Origin: Desulfosporosinus sp. UBA4726
GTDB lineage: Bacteria > Bacillota > Desulfitobacteriia > Desulfitobacteriales > Desulfitobacteriaceae
Assembly (NCBI GenBank): GCA_002404215.1
Contig: DHJG01000062.1
Location: 1-12,629 of the forward strand
Length of the DNA: 12,629 nt
Reading direction: 5' to 3'
The translations under genes were made by a program, and so were the position numbers. Under the pieces are notes generated by a model. The model had not been told where the DNA came from. It searched no databases and worked only from the letters and a program-made list of their open reading frames with translations. Each line of letters starts with the position of its first letter. Position 1 is the first letter of the stretch. This document shows positions 1 through 7,815 of the stretch, piece by piece.

Positions 1-49
1 GGCCAGCGGAAGCCTATTTGTACAGATATCATATATTCTAGATGTATAC

Positions 50-1408
50 TTAAAAAATATCCTGCACAATACGTTGTAAGTCACCAGCTGAGCGGCACCG
101 ATACACATTCGAACAATACATTTGATATTCTCGCATCATATTGTCCCGTTCATTCCATTCCTCAACGTCTAAGGGATTTAGCCAAAATACATTCCGAACT
201 TTTTCAGAGATCTGCGCTAAGTATTCACTTTGAGCAGGGCGATAGTTGTTTTTACCGTCTCCCAATATAACTAGGGTTGCCCGCGAGGACACCTCTACTA
301 GTTTGTCCTCAGCCAATTCTTTAAATACAGCCCCATAATCCGAAAATCCAGAGTTTTGTACTTGAGCTTTGCTTTTAATCTCTTGTTTTGCTTCAATAAG
401 GTCATCTTCCCAAATAAAATCTGAAACATCCGAGACCGAATCGATAAAAAAGAACACTCGTATCTTTCTGAAACGTGCCCTTAGACATGTCACCAGATAG
501 ATCAAGAACTCTACGAACGAGGCCATAGAATTTGATACATCGCATAATACCACCAACTCCGAAGCACGTGGAATTTTTTGACGGTAACTTAAGCGAAAAA
601 GCATTCCATCCGACTGAACGCTTTGCTGAACGATTCGAGAAATGTCGATTGTCCCTCGACGGCTAGTTTTCCACCGTGACCCTGGCCTAACAGCTAATTT
701 ACGTGCCCATTTCCGAATGCTAGACTTTACAGTGTCCTTTTCTTGTTCTGTTAGCGTATTCAGCGATTTGAACAACCAATGCTGTCGTACGAGGGGCTCC
801 CAACTATTTTCGTGGCTAACTTGCGCCGTCAATAACTGCTGCCGAATTTCTGTAATAAGAGCTGCCCGACGCTCCTGATGTGCGTACCAGGTTTCATCTG
901 CAAGTTCATTACGTTGATAGGCTAAATCATAGGAATTGATCCAAGTATAATAGTCCATTTCGCCCAAAACAGTTTTAAGCATATCTACAAATTCTAATTC
1001 ACTATGGGTAAGTTCCTCAAGCCGGGAAAAGGGAATTAGAGTAGACAGGTTTGCAGAGTCCAACATATTTCCCTGCGCTGTAAGACTAACACCTCCAGTT
1101 CCATGCCCTACACCTTGTCCACCTACCCCTGAACTGTCTTCGAATTTTTCTGGGACAGCATTTTTCGTTCCGTCCTCCCCACTATCCTGAACACTTGGCT
1201 TTGGATTTTCTATTACGATTCTCCAGACAGTCTCAAAAATCGAAAAATCTTGGGAACGGTGAATAAATAGGGATTTTAAGATCTGTTTCTCCGATAGATG
1301 AGGAAATCGATGCAAAGAGATTTGGGCATCCTGTATGTCTTGGGAGGATACAGCTATAGAAACCTGCCTTAAAGCATAAACTAATCTAATAAACTTCCAT
1401 CCATCCAT
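50..1408 (-). CDS. VWA-domain protein, CoxE-like
   Basis: This protein probably works with the MoxR ATPase encoded just upstream, as an adaptor that binds a client or metal while the ATPase remodels it. The C-terminal third is a von Willebrand A domain. Its metal-binding (MIDAS) site is visible as DVSNS (Asp290, Ser292, Ser294), with SDYG near 356 as the probable third loop and GDG at Asp384. The N-terminal part is helical, and a Gly-rich linker (about residues 92-108) separates it from the middle domain. There is no signal peptide or membrane segment, so it is probably cytosolic. An ATG at 1408 has GAGGG nine bases upstream and leaves 14 bases after the moxR stop. A GTG at 1438 would add ten residues and overlap moxR, with GAGGAG 11 bases upstream, so that start remains possible. 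CoxE proteins help mature Mo/Cu CO dehydrogenase, but no such enzyme is encoded here, so the client is unknown. Confidence 0.85.
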   Translation of the reverse strand: MDGWKFIRLVYALRQVSIAVSSQDIQDAQISLHRFPHLSEKQILKSLFIHRSQDFSIFETVWRIVIENPKPSVQDSGEDGTKNAVPEKFEDSSGVGGQGVGHGTGGVSLTAQGNMLDSANLSTLIPFSRLEELTHSELEFVDMLKTVLGEMDYYTWINSYDLAYQRNELADETWYAHQERRAALITEIRQQLLTAQVSHENSWEPLVRQHWLFKSLNTLTEQEKDTVKSSIRKWARKLAVRPGSRWKTSRRGTIDISRIVQQSVQSDGMLFRLSYRQKIPRASELVVLCDVSNSMASFVEFLIYLVTCLRARFRKIRVFFFIDSVSDVSDFIWEDDLIEAKQEIKSKAQVQNSGFSDYGAVFKELAEDKLVEVSSRATLVILGDGKNNYRPAQSEYLAQISEKVRNVFWLNPLDVEEWNERDNMMREYQMYCSNVYRCRSAGDLQRIVQDIF

Positions 1409-1422
1409 ATTCTCGATCCCTC

Positions 1423-2283
1423 TTACTCCGTCTCCCACTTTTTAAGACGCTCCTCTAGCTTGGCAATGTCCTTAGGATATTTCAATAATACGCTGAGTGT
1501 ACCTATAAGCTCATCGTACTTTAATTCCTCTTTGTGAAGCGCATTCAGCGCCCGTGCAAAGTCGATTGTTTCAGATACGCTTGGAAGCTTTTGTAAAGGA
1601 AGTTTCCGTACCCTGGCAACGAACTCACAAACATCCTTCGTTAGTCGCTCTGAAAGCTCGGGAGATTGCGAGTTAAGAATGGAAATTTCTCGTTTTAAAG
1701 AAGGGTATGTCAAATAGATATGTATGCAACGCCGTCTTAATGCATCACTAAAATCACGGCTATTGTTACTGGTTAGGATTACAACAGGCTTTGTTTTTGA
1801 ATACATAGTCCCCATTTCAGGAATAGTGACCTGAAATTCCGCAAGTAATTCTAGAAGAAAGCTCTCGAACTCCTCATCACTTTTATCCAATTCATCAATC
1901 AGTAAAAGTACTGGTTCTGGAGAAAGGATTGATTCAAGAAGAGGGCGAGCGAGTATAAACTCCTCTGAGAACAGATCAACTTTAATTTTATCCCACTCTT
2001 CTGACTTGGCAAGCTGTAAGCGCAATAGCTGTTTAGCATAATTCCAATCATACAAGGCCTTATTAATATCAAGTCCTTCATAACACTGAAGCCTTATCAA
2101 TTTCCGTTTCTCCACACGCGCGAGTGCCAAGGCCAACTGTGTCTTTCCAACTCCAGCCGGTCCTTCAATAAGACAGGGCTTCTCCAATGCTAAAGCAAGA
2201 AACAAGGTTGTCGCTGCTTCCTCATCAATCAGATATCCTTCTTCTTCAAGCTCCTGAGCTAAATCCAAAGGAGATGTCAGCAT
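1423..2283 (-). CDS. MoxR-family AAA+ ATPase, CoxD-like
   Basis: This is a 286-residue AAA+ ATPase of the MoxR family, a chaperone-like motor that usually acts with a VWA partner to mature or activate an enzyme complex. Walker A is GPAGVGKT (residues 41-48) and Walker B is LLLIDELDK (126-134, with Asp130 and Glu131). Sensor 1 is LTSNN near 171-174, and LRRRC near 182-186 carries the likely arginine finger. The LRRRC followed by a YP motif fits the CoxD branch better than RavA, and the length also fits CoxD. An upstream ATG at 2346 would give 307 residues, but the ATG at 2283 has a perfect AAGGAGG five bases upstream, so I chose that one. The VWA gene follows at once, so the two are very likely cotranscribed. 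The promoter is probably in the palindromic region around 2411-2430. Confidence 0.88.
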   Translation of the reverse strand: MLTSPLDLAQELEEEGYLIDEEAATTLFLALALEKPCLIEGPAGVGKTQLALALARVEKRKLIRLQCYEGLDINKALYDWNYAKQLLRLQLAKSEEWDKIKVDLFSEEFILARPLLESILSPEPVLLLIDELDKSDEEFESFLLELLAEFQVTIPEMGTMYSKTKPVVILTSNNSRDFSDALRRRCIHIYLTYPSLKREISILNSQSPELSERLTKDVCEFVARVRKLPLQKLPSVSETIDFARALNALHKEELKYDELIGTLSVLLKYPKDIAKLEERLKKWETE

Positions 2284-2368
2284 AATATCCTCCTTATAAA
2301 GGGGGTTATCCCCTAAAACGTTTATGCTCTTTTTTTCACTAAACAATACATTAATTTCCTGAAAAGTC

Positions 2369-2392
2369 TTATTTATTTGCGACTGCCCTCAT
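2369..2392 (-). other. Possible 7-codon leader ORF
   Basis: A short frame (MRAVANK, then stop) follows AAAAGGAGA, six bases upstream of its ATG, which is as good a ribosome binding site as that of moxR. It lies about 85 bases before the moxR start. It could be a leader peptide or the remaining first codons of a lost gene, for example a local regulator. Its binding site falls in the right arm of the inverted repeat described at 2398-2447. Nothing shows that it is translated. Confidence 0.2.
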
Positions 2393-2410
2393 AGATTTCT
2401 CCTTTTCTGT

Positions 2411-2430
2411 TGTAGTATAATTATACTACA
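2411..2430. promoter_or_regulatory. Perfect 20-bp palindrome, likely operator/promoter
   Basis: TGTAGTATAATTATACTACA reads the same on both strands and contains a TATAAT on each. It lies about 130 bases upstream of moxR. A perfect palindrome over a -10-like sequence is typical of a binding site for a dimeric repressor, as in the GntR, TetR or BlaI families. The TGTAGTA half-sites resemble BlaI-type half-sites, but in the opposite order, so I do not assign a regulator. No convincing -35 box is visible at the usual distance. Ten-base arms outside it (2398-2407 and 2438-2447) extend the symmetry. Confidence 0.5.
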
Positions 2431-2529
2431 TACGAACGAAAAGGAGATAGTATTTCTCGATATTCTACCCACTTTAACTGTCAGGTCCAAATATTGTTCG
2501 GAATTGTCGCCATTTAGGATTGTCCTAAG

Positions 2530-2555
2530 AAAAGCCCTTCGTGTGAAGGGCTTTT
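2530..2555 (-). terminator. Rho-independent terminator after the DEAD-box gene
   Basis: An 11-bp perfect stem (AAAAGCCCTTC and its complement) with a four-base loop lies six bases beyond the DEAD-box stop codon. On the minus strand it ends in a TTTTCTT run. It closes the topB-nagA-helicase unit and separates it from moxR. The stem is symmetric, but no plus-strand gene ends here. Confidence 0.85.
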
Positions 2556-2560
2556 CCACG

Positions 2561-3754
2561 TTAAGACTTAGCAGAACCAGGTCGTTTACTCCCTCTCTTT
2601 AAGGGCACTTTTTTTCCTGGATCAACAATCTTGCCAAGAAGCATTTCTTTGTGGCTAATTTTAATTTCGAACATACTTTCCAGTCTTTTTATAAAAAATC
2701 CTTCTTTAGCGCTCACAATCGATATCGCTATCCCGCTTTCCCCAGCCCTGCCTGTTCTTCCCACTCGATGAAGATAAAGTTGAGGGTCTTCGGATAAATC
2801 GAGATTAAAAATATGGGTAATCCCTTTGATATCCAATCCTCTAGCAGCTAAATCTGAAGCAACTAGTAAGCTAGTTTTACCGCTTCTAAAGTCATCCATG
2901 GCTTTCCTACGGTCGGTCTTGTTCGCACCTCCGTATATCCCTTCCGCTTCCAAGCCATGAAATTTTAGCGTCTCCACCATTTTCTCTATTTCTTCACTTT
3001 TATTGATAAAGATTAAAGCCCGTGTAGGGATAATCATCCGTATCAGCTTTCTTAAAGTTTCAATTTTATCGCGTTGTTCAGCTAAAAAGTACATATGCGT
3101 AATTGTAGGGGCAATCATTACTTTATCGGTTACTCGGATGATTTCGGGGTTTTTTAATAGTTCAGAAGCCCTCTGCAATGTCGCTGGGGGTAAGGTGGCT
3201 GAGAACATCAAAAGTTGGGTCCTACTTAAAGTTGTCTTAATGACCGCCTTGACGGTCTGCGAATTATTTTCATCGACTAGCCGATCGGCCTCATCAAGGA
3301 CAATCGTCTTAATTGTTTGAGATGTAATTTTTTTCTTCTGAATCAATTCAAGAATCCGACCGCTCGAACCCACGATAATATGCTGTTTTTCCCTTAGTTT
3401 TTCTATTTGTCGCGTGATATTAACATTCCCTATGATCGCTGTTGACGTAACCGCAAGGCCAGAATCTTTAGCCAATATTTCAATTTCCCTTTGGATTTGG
3501 ATGGCAAGTTCATGCGTTGGGGTTAATATCATAGCTTGTGTTTCTCTTTTTTGGGTGTCAATCTTCTGAAAGATCGGAAGAAGAAAAGCCAAGGTTTTAC
3601 CTGTGCCTGTTTCCGATTGACCTACAACATCTCTATTTTCCAATATAAAAGGGATCGTTTGCTCTTGTATCGCAGTTGGTTCATGGATTCCTTCCTTTTT
3701 CAGGGCGGTCACTAAAGCCTCGTCGAACCCGAAATGATCAAATGATGTTTGCAT
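2561..3754 (-). CDS. DEAD-box ATP-dependent RNA helicase
   Basis: This SF2 RNA helicase unwinds or remodels RNA duplexes using ATP, for example in cold adaptation, ribosome assembly or mRNA decay. Both RecA-like domains are complete. Numbered from the upstream ATG at 3766, they hold the Q motif (FDHFGF...PTAIQ, about 9-34), motif I SETGTGKT (51-58), DEAD (158-161), SAT (189-191), IFIN (252-255), ASDLAARGLDI (303-313) and HRVGRTGRAG (333-342). Two motifs differ from the family norm: Ia is PTHELA instead of PTRELA, and Ib is SSGR instead of TPGR. The tail is short and basic with no added RNA-binding domain, so it is a minimal helicase rather than DbpA or CsdA. I prefer the second ATG (397 residues), which has AGGATGG upstream; the first, at 3766, has no spaced binding site. 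It starts 29 bases (17 from the first ATG) after nagA and is probably last in that operon. Confidence 0.9.
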   Translation of the reverse strand: MQTSFDHFGFDEALVTALKKEGIHEPTAIQEQTIPFILENRDVVGQSETGTGKTLAFLLPIFQKIDTQKRETQAMILTPTHELAIQIQREIEILAKDSGLAVTSTAIIGNVNITRQIEKLREKQHIIVGSSGRILELIQKKKITSQTIKTIVLDEADRLVDENNSQTVKAVIKTTLSRTQLLMFSATLPPATLQRASELLKNPEIIRVTDKVMIAPTITHMYFLAEQRDKIETLRKLIRMIIPTRALIFINKSEEIEKMVETLKFHGLEAEGIYGGANKTDRRKAMDDFRSGKTSLLVASDLAARGLDIKGITHIFNLDLSEDPQLYLHRVGRTGRAGESGIAISIVSAKEGFFIKRLESMFEIKISHKEMLLGKIVDPGKKVPLKRGSKRPGSAKS

Positions 3755-3783
3755 TGATATCGCCATCCTATCTATATTAAATT

Positions 3784-5028
3784 TTATTTATCGTTTTCCA
3801 CAACTAACTTCCCTTTCAGCCAAACCCCTTTGAGATGCAACTCTGGGGTGAGCCTTAGGAAGGTAGCTTCTTTGCCAAGTTCCAAGCTACCTAACCGGTC
3901 ATCAATTCCAAGAAGCCGTGCTGGATTAAGGGAAGCATAGTGCACGGCCTTCTGCAATGGCCAATTCACTCGTTTGACCAAAGTCTGTACACCGTGTAAA
4001 AGGGGCTGAGCACTTCCGGCCAGTGTCCCGTCCTCCAAACGCACAGTTCCTTGTCTCACTCTCGTAAGTTGTCCGCCCAGATCATAATTCCCATCAGGCA
4101 TGCCTACCGCCCTTGTCCCATCTGAGACCAAACATACTCGCCCTATAGGTTTCAATTGCAAGGCCATCTTTAAGACTCCAGGATGGATGTGCACTCCGTC
4201 GGCGATCAATTCAATTATCACTTCCGAATGGGTCAAGGCTAAGGTTAATAAACCTGGTTGGCGGTGGTGGATCGGGGGCATAGCGTTAAACGCATGCGTC
4301 ACATGTCGAAGTCCCCAGTTAAGAGCTTCTTGCATCTCTTCATAGGTCGCATCCGAATGTCCTACCGAAGGAATGATGTTGTGGTCTAGACAATGCTGAA
4401 CCAGGTCCCGTGCATCTGGACGTTCCACCGCTAAAGTTAAGATGCGGATTAGTCGAGGAAATCGCTTGGTAAGCTCTGTGAGCACTGTCATAGCATGGCC
4501 CTCTAAAGGAAAGATATTCTCCTCCGCTTGGGCTCCCTTAAAATGCGGCGAGAGAAACGGTCCTTCGAGATGTATACCGAGAAATTCCGCTCCGCCCTCC
4601 AGGGGATCTAACCGTTCCGTCTTCTCTCCCAACCCTGCTTTCTCTAGACTCACTCGCGCATCCATCTCTATCCGAATTTTCTCCAAGACGGCAAAAAGTT
4701 CTTCCTGTGAGCATGACATCGTAGTCGGAAGAAAGGCGGTTGTCCCTTCTTTAAGCAGAGCTTCTCCAAGTTTCTTGAGACTATTTAAGGTTCCATCCAT
4801 TATATCAAAACCGCCGGTTCCGTGAACATGTGTATCGATCAAGCCAGGAATAAGCATATCTCCGCCTAGATCGACAACCCGAGAGGCTTTCATCTGTTCT
4901 TCCAGACCTGGTTGTGTCTGAGTAGTACCCAAGGCTATGATCCTACCCTCTGCCATAAGAAGCATGCCATTTTTATGGATACTCGTCGGTAAAACGAGCG
5001 TTGCATTTTTAAATAACACTCCGCTCAT
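3784..5028 (-). CDS. nagA: N-acetylglucosamine-6-phosphate deacetylase
   Basis: NagA removes the acetyl group from N-acetylglucosamine-6-phosphate, giving glucosamine-6-phosphate and acetate. This is the first step in using amino sugars or recycled cell-wall sugars, and it takes place in the cytosol. The 414-residue length and amidohydrolase (TIM-barrel) features are typical: HxH in DTHVHG (His67, His69), the metal ligand Glu155 in GIHLEGPF, His224 in VGHSDA, His245 in THAFNAM and the catalytic Asp303 in LVSDGTRAVG. The C-terminal part returns to a small beta domain (SLELGKEATF). Its ATG overlaps the topB stop as ATGA, and its own ribosome binding site is weak, so translation is probably coupled to topB. 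No nagB, kinase or sugar transporter lies in the window. The family is clear, and other amidohydrolases such as dihydroorotase do not share the THAFNAM motif. Confidence 0.93.
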   Translation of the reverse strand: MSGVLFKNATLVLPTSIHKNGMLLMAEGRIIALGTTQTQPGLEEQMKASRVVDLGGDMLIPGLIDTHVHGTGGFDIMDGTLNSLKKLGEALLKEGTTAFLPTTMSCSQEELFAVLEKIRIEMDARVSLEKAGLGEKTERLDPLEGGAEFLGIHLEGPFLSPHFKGAQAEENIFPLEGHAMTVLTELTKRFPRLIRILTLAVERPDARDLVQHCLDHNIIPSVGHSDATYEEMQEALNWGLRHVTHAFNAMPPIHHRQPGLLTLALTHSEVIIELIADGVHIHPGVLKMALQLKPIGRVCLVSDGTRAVGMPDGNYDLGGQLTRVRQGTVRLEDGTLAGSAQPLLHGVQTLVKRVNWPLQKAVHYASLNPARLLGIDDRLGSLELGKEATFLRLTPELHLKGVWLKGKLVVENDK

Positions 5029-7382
5029 TGCTCAAACTCAAATTTCAATTTGGCCTCCTTTGGATCTTCCCAAATTAGATAAGCCGCAAACGATTTATCT
5101 GATTTGGACTTAAACCCTTTAATCAGCGGGGTTTTTCCCTTTTTTAATAGGCTCTTTATTTGATTGGATGTGAGTATTTTACCACAAATCGAATCTTTCC
5201 ATATCACGAAGCGGCATCCCTCTCTCCAACTAGCACACCCGAACCCTTTCTGCCCTTCAATCACATCCCCACCACACTTAGGACACGTACCCAATACGGT
5301 TTTATCTCCAACCTTTTCCTTCGAGGTTTCCTTCGAGGTTTCCTTTTGTTTTACTGCACTCTCACCAACTACCTTCAAAGTAGCTTGAGACTTACTCGAC
5401 TTCTTGCGAGCAGTTTTCGCCCCATCTCCTTTTCCAGCACCTGGAGCTTGTGCTCTAGGTGCAAGGGCTAGAGGGGTTTTGCCGTGTTTGTGCTCGAAGG
5501 AACGCAGTTCCTCAATAATTCGACCTATAGCGCCTTCTACATCCGCCATATAGAGCTCGATCGTCAGTTCTCCTTTTTCTACTTTAGAAAGATTAAATTC
5601 CATCTGTCCTGTCATTTCCGCACTGATCAAGAGTTGGGCCTGAGGAAGTCGTTCCTTGATGAGACGAATAAGTTCCGACCCTTTCTCTGTAGGTTTCAAC
5701 ACTTTTTGTTCCTGGAGGATGTATCCCCTATCAATGAGGTTTTCCATGATGGCTGGTCTAGTCGCCACAGTACCCAGCCCTTTTCCTTTTAATTGCTGAC
5801 GCAACACCTCATCATCAATTTGCTTGCCCGCTCCTTCCATAGCTTTCAGAAGGTCTCCCTGGGTATAGCGTTTGGGCGGTTTAGTGGTCTTTTCTTCACT
5901 GAAAACGCGCTTTGTTCGTACATCTTCTCCCTTGCTCAAGGGCGGGAGCACCGCATTTTCATCGTCTGCCTGTGGATGATCATCCTTTTTTTTAGTTTTT
6001 CTTACAACTCCATCTTCTAATTCATCCGGGCCGTAGATCTTCTTCCAACCTAGGCTCAACAGAACCTTGCCTTTCGTACGAAAGGATTCACCCTGGACCT
6101 CGGTTATCACGTCGGTCTGGTGATAGCGGGCAGGTGGAAACCAAACGGCTAGGAAACGGCGAACGATCAAATCATAGAGTTTCTGTTCCTCACTGTTAAG
6201 TCTCTCGATGACGACTTTCTCTGTCGTCGGAATGATAGCATGATGGGCGGTGATCGTATTGATCACGCGTTTCCCCTTAGGCACTCCCAAACTACCTGCT
6301 TCATCTACTAAATTCGTATATGGCTCTTGTCGTACAGCCTGTAAGTGATCTGGCAACTTCGGCACAAGGTCCTCCGATAAATAGGCACAGTCAGTTCGAG
6401 GATAAGTAATCGCCTTTTTCTCATAAAGAGACTGGGCTAATTGGAGAACCTTCTCCGCACCGAATCCGTATTTTTTGGAGGCTGCTATCGTCAAGGAGGT
6501 CAGATCAAAGAGAAGCGGCGCTGGTTCTTGCACATCTTTCTGCTCCATTTTGGTTACTTTTGCTGGTTTACCCTGAGTCTTAGCCACGATCTTCTCTGCG
6601 TCTTGGGGATTCGTGATACGTTTCGATTCTTCACGCTGATCAAACCACTTCCCAGGGTACTCCCCCTTAATTGCCGAGAACTCAGCTCGCACTTCATAAA
6701 AAGGTTGGGCGATAAAACGTTCAATCTCCCATTCTCGCTCTACAATCAAGGCAAGTGTCGGGGTCTGGACCCGTCCTATCGATATGACATTGGGCTTTTT
6801 CCGAACCTCATCAAAACTACCAAATAATGCCGTAAACCCTTCGGTCAGATTCATGCCGAAATCCCAGTCTGCAAACGCTCGGCCATTCCCTGCAGACGCC
6901 AGTCCTGAAACGGATTCAGCGGAACGTAGTTGTTTCAAGCCTTCTAAGATAGCTGTTGTCGTCAGCGAGGAAATCCACAGCCTAGACACTGGTTTACTGC
7001 ATAAAGAGGCATCCCAGACTTCCTGAAAGAGCAATTGCCCTTCCCTGTCGGCGTCTGTTCCGCAGATAACCTCTTGGATATCTGAAGACTTTAACCACTT
7101 TTGAATGACCTGATATTGTTTGACTGCTCCGGATTTAACCACCCGACGAAACGTGTTCAGACTGGGTAGAACTGGCAAACGATGTAAGCCCCAGCGTTTC
7201 CCGACCCGCTCAAGATCCATATACGCTTCCGGACGCTCCAACTCTAAAAGGTGACCATAGCACCAAGTAATCACATACTGTTCATTTTCGAGATACCCGT
7301 CCCCTTTGCCTCGGACTCCTAAAGCCGCGGCATATTCACGAGCTTGAGACGGTTTTTCAGCTACGATAAGCGTTTTTCCCAT
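5025..7382 (-). CDS. topB: DNA topoisomerase III (type IA)
   Basis: TopB cuts and rejoins one DNA strand through a 5'-phosphotyrosine link, separating linked or recombining DNA molecules, often together with a RecQ-type helicase. The Toprim domain starts at LIVAEKPSQA (Glu9) and contains TDADREG (Asp110, Asp112, Glu114). The catalytic tyrosine is Tyr327 in ITYPRTD. The RVQTPTLALI and GLGTVATRP motifs are typical of TopB. After a Lys/Ser/Thr-rich linker there is one four-cysteine zinc ribbon (Cys700, 703, 716, 723) and a final beta-rich segment. Length is 785 residues, at the long end for TopB because of this tail. A TTG at 7388 would add two residues, but the ATG at 7382 has GAGAGG seven bases upstream and is preferred. 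It is the first gene of the topB-nagA-helicase unit. TopA usually carries more zinc ribbons, so TopB fits better. Confidence 0.93.
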   Translation of the reverse strand: MGKTLIVAEKPSQAREYAAALGVRGKGDGYLENEQYVITWCYGHLLELERPEAYMDLERVGKRWGLHRLPVLPSLNTFRRVVKSGAVKQYQVIQKWLKSSDIQEVICGTDADREGQLLFQEVWDASLCSKPVSRLWISSLTTTAILEGLKQLRSAESVSGLASAGNGRAFADWDFGMNLTEGFTALFGSFDEVRKKPNVISIGRVQTPTLALIVEREWEIERFIAQPFYEVRAEFSAIKGEYPGKWFDQREESKRITNPQDAEKIVAKTQGKPAKVTKMEQKDVQEPAPLLFDLTSLTIAASKKYGFGAEKVLQLAQSLYEKKAITYPRTDCAYLSEDLVPKLPDHLQAVRQEPYTNLVDEAGSLGVPKGKRVINTITAHHAIIPTTEKVVIERLNSEEQKLYDLIVRRFLAVWFPPARYHQTDVITEVQGESFRTKGKVLLSLGWKKIYGPDELEDGVVRKTKKKDDHPQADDENAVLPPLSKGEDVRTKRVFSEEKTTKPPKRYTQGDLLKAMEGAGKQIDDEVLRQQLKGKGLGTVATRPAIMENLIDRGYILQEQKVLKPTEKGSELIRLIKERLPQAQLLISAEMTGQMEFNLSKVEKGELTIELYMADVEGAIGRIIEELRSFEHKHGKTPLALAPRAQAPGAGKGDGAKTARKKSSKSQATLKVVGESAVKQKETSKETSKEKVGDKTVLGTCPKCGGDVIEGQKGFGCASWREGCRFVIWKDSICGKILTSNQIKSLLKKGKTPLIKGFKSKSDKSFAAYLIWEDPKEAKLKFEFEQ
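5320..5343. repeat. 12-bp tandem repeat in topB
   Basis: The unit TTCGAGGTTTCC occurs twice head to tail, with a partial copy on each side. On the minus strand it encodes the KETS repeats of the linker before the zinc ribbon of TopB. The unit is a multiple of three, so changes in copy number by slippage would alter linker length without shifting the frame. Confidence 0.85.
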
Positions 7383-7426
7383 GCACAAGCCTCTCTTTCA
7401 TCTTGATTTGTAATGTACCTAACATC

Positions 7427-7432
7427 ATTATA
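7427..7432 (-). promoter_or_regulatory. Likely -10 box for topB
   Basis: On the minus strand this is a perfect TATAAT, placing a start of transcription near 7420 and a leader of about 40 bases before the topB ATG. The -35 region is poor: the best match, CTGTCA, is 19 bases upstream. I see no other promoter for nagA or the DEAD-box gene, so this one probably serves all three. Confidence 0.45.
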
Positions 7433-7552
7433 TCTTAACGATTTGCCATTCTGACAGATTTTCTTTCTAGAAGATTTCTTGCAAGATTTACTCACCCTAT
7501 CTTTGGTATTCCCGCCTACCATTCCCGACAGTAAAACAAGATCTTATGAAAG

Positions 7553-7594
7553 CCAAAAGCCGGTTCCCTCACTTGAAGGAGAACCGGCTTTTGG
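7553..7594 (-). terminator. Strong hairpin, probable terminator
   Basis: A 14-bp perfect stem (CCAAAAGCCGGTTC and its complement) encloses a 14-base loop. The minus-strand exit reads GGCTTTTGGCTTTC, which is T-rich though not a pure U-tract. It lies about 170 bases upstream of topB, so it would insulate that gene from minus-strand transcription coming from the helicase gene or from the small ORF near 7.8 kb. It could also act on the plus strand, but no plus-strand gene is recognised there. Confidence 0.6.
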
Positions 7595-7752
7595 TTACAT
7601 ATATATCCCTCCATGAGAGTCAATAGCCTAAATGTACACGATATATTCTGTGTGATTAATTTCAATAAGTATGCAGTATGTACCAATACAGCAACTTCCT
7701 GTTTGGTCAGAATTTGAGCGCGTCATTATTCAGATCAACTTGTAACATGAAC

Positions 7753-7815
7753 TCACGCTTGCTTGCCTTCCTCCACCGTAACATAACCACCATCTCTATT
7801 GGGCTGACAAGCCAT
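7753..7815 (-). CDS. Possible 20-residue peptide ORF, unrecognised
   Basis: I do not recognise this product. The frame begins MACQPNRDGG, ends KQA and is hydrophilic, with no signal or membrane segment. The reason to list it is the site upstream: GAGGTGA, six bases before the ATG, one of the best matches to the Firmicute ribosome binding consensus in the window. A second binding-site-like GGAGGAAGG lies inside it, ahead of another short frame. No good promoter is visible. It may be a true small peptide, a leader, or the first codons of a gene lost to frameshift. A hairpin about 160 bases further on could end its transcript. Confidence 0.25.
   Translation of the reverse strand: MACQPNRDGGYVTVEEGKQA

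Noticed and set aside
1..49. Terminator or gene end left of the VWA gene
   Set aside because: No hairpin with a T-run and no supported frame is visible in these 49 bases. The unit may continue past the window edge.
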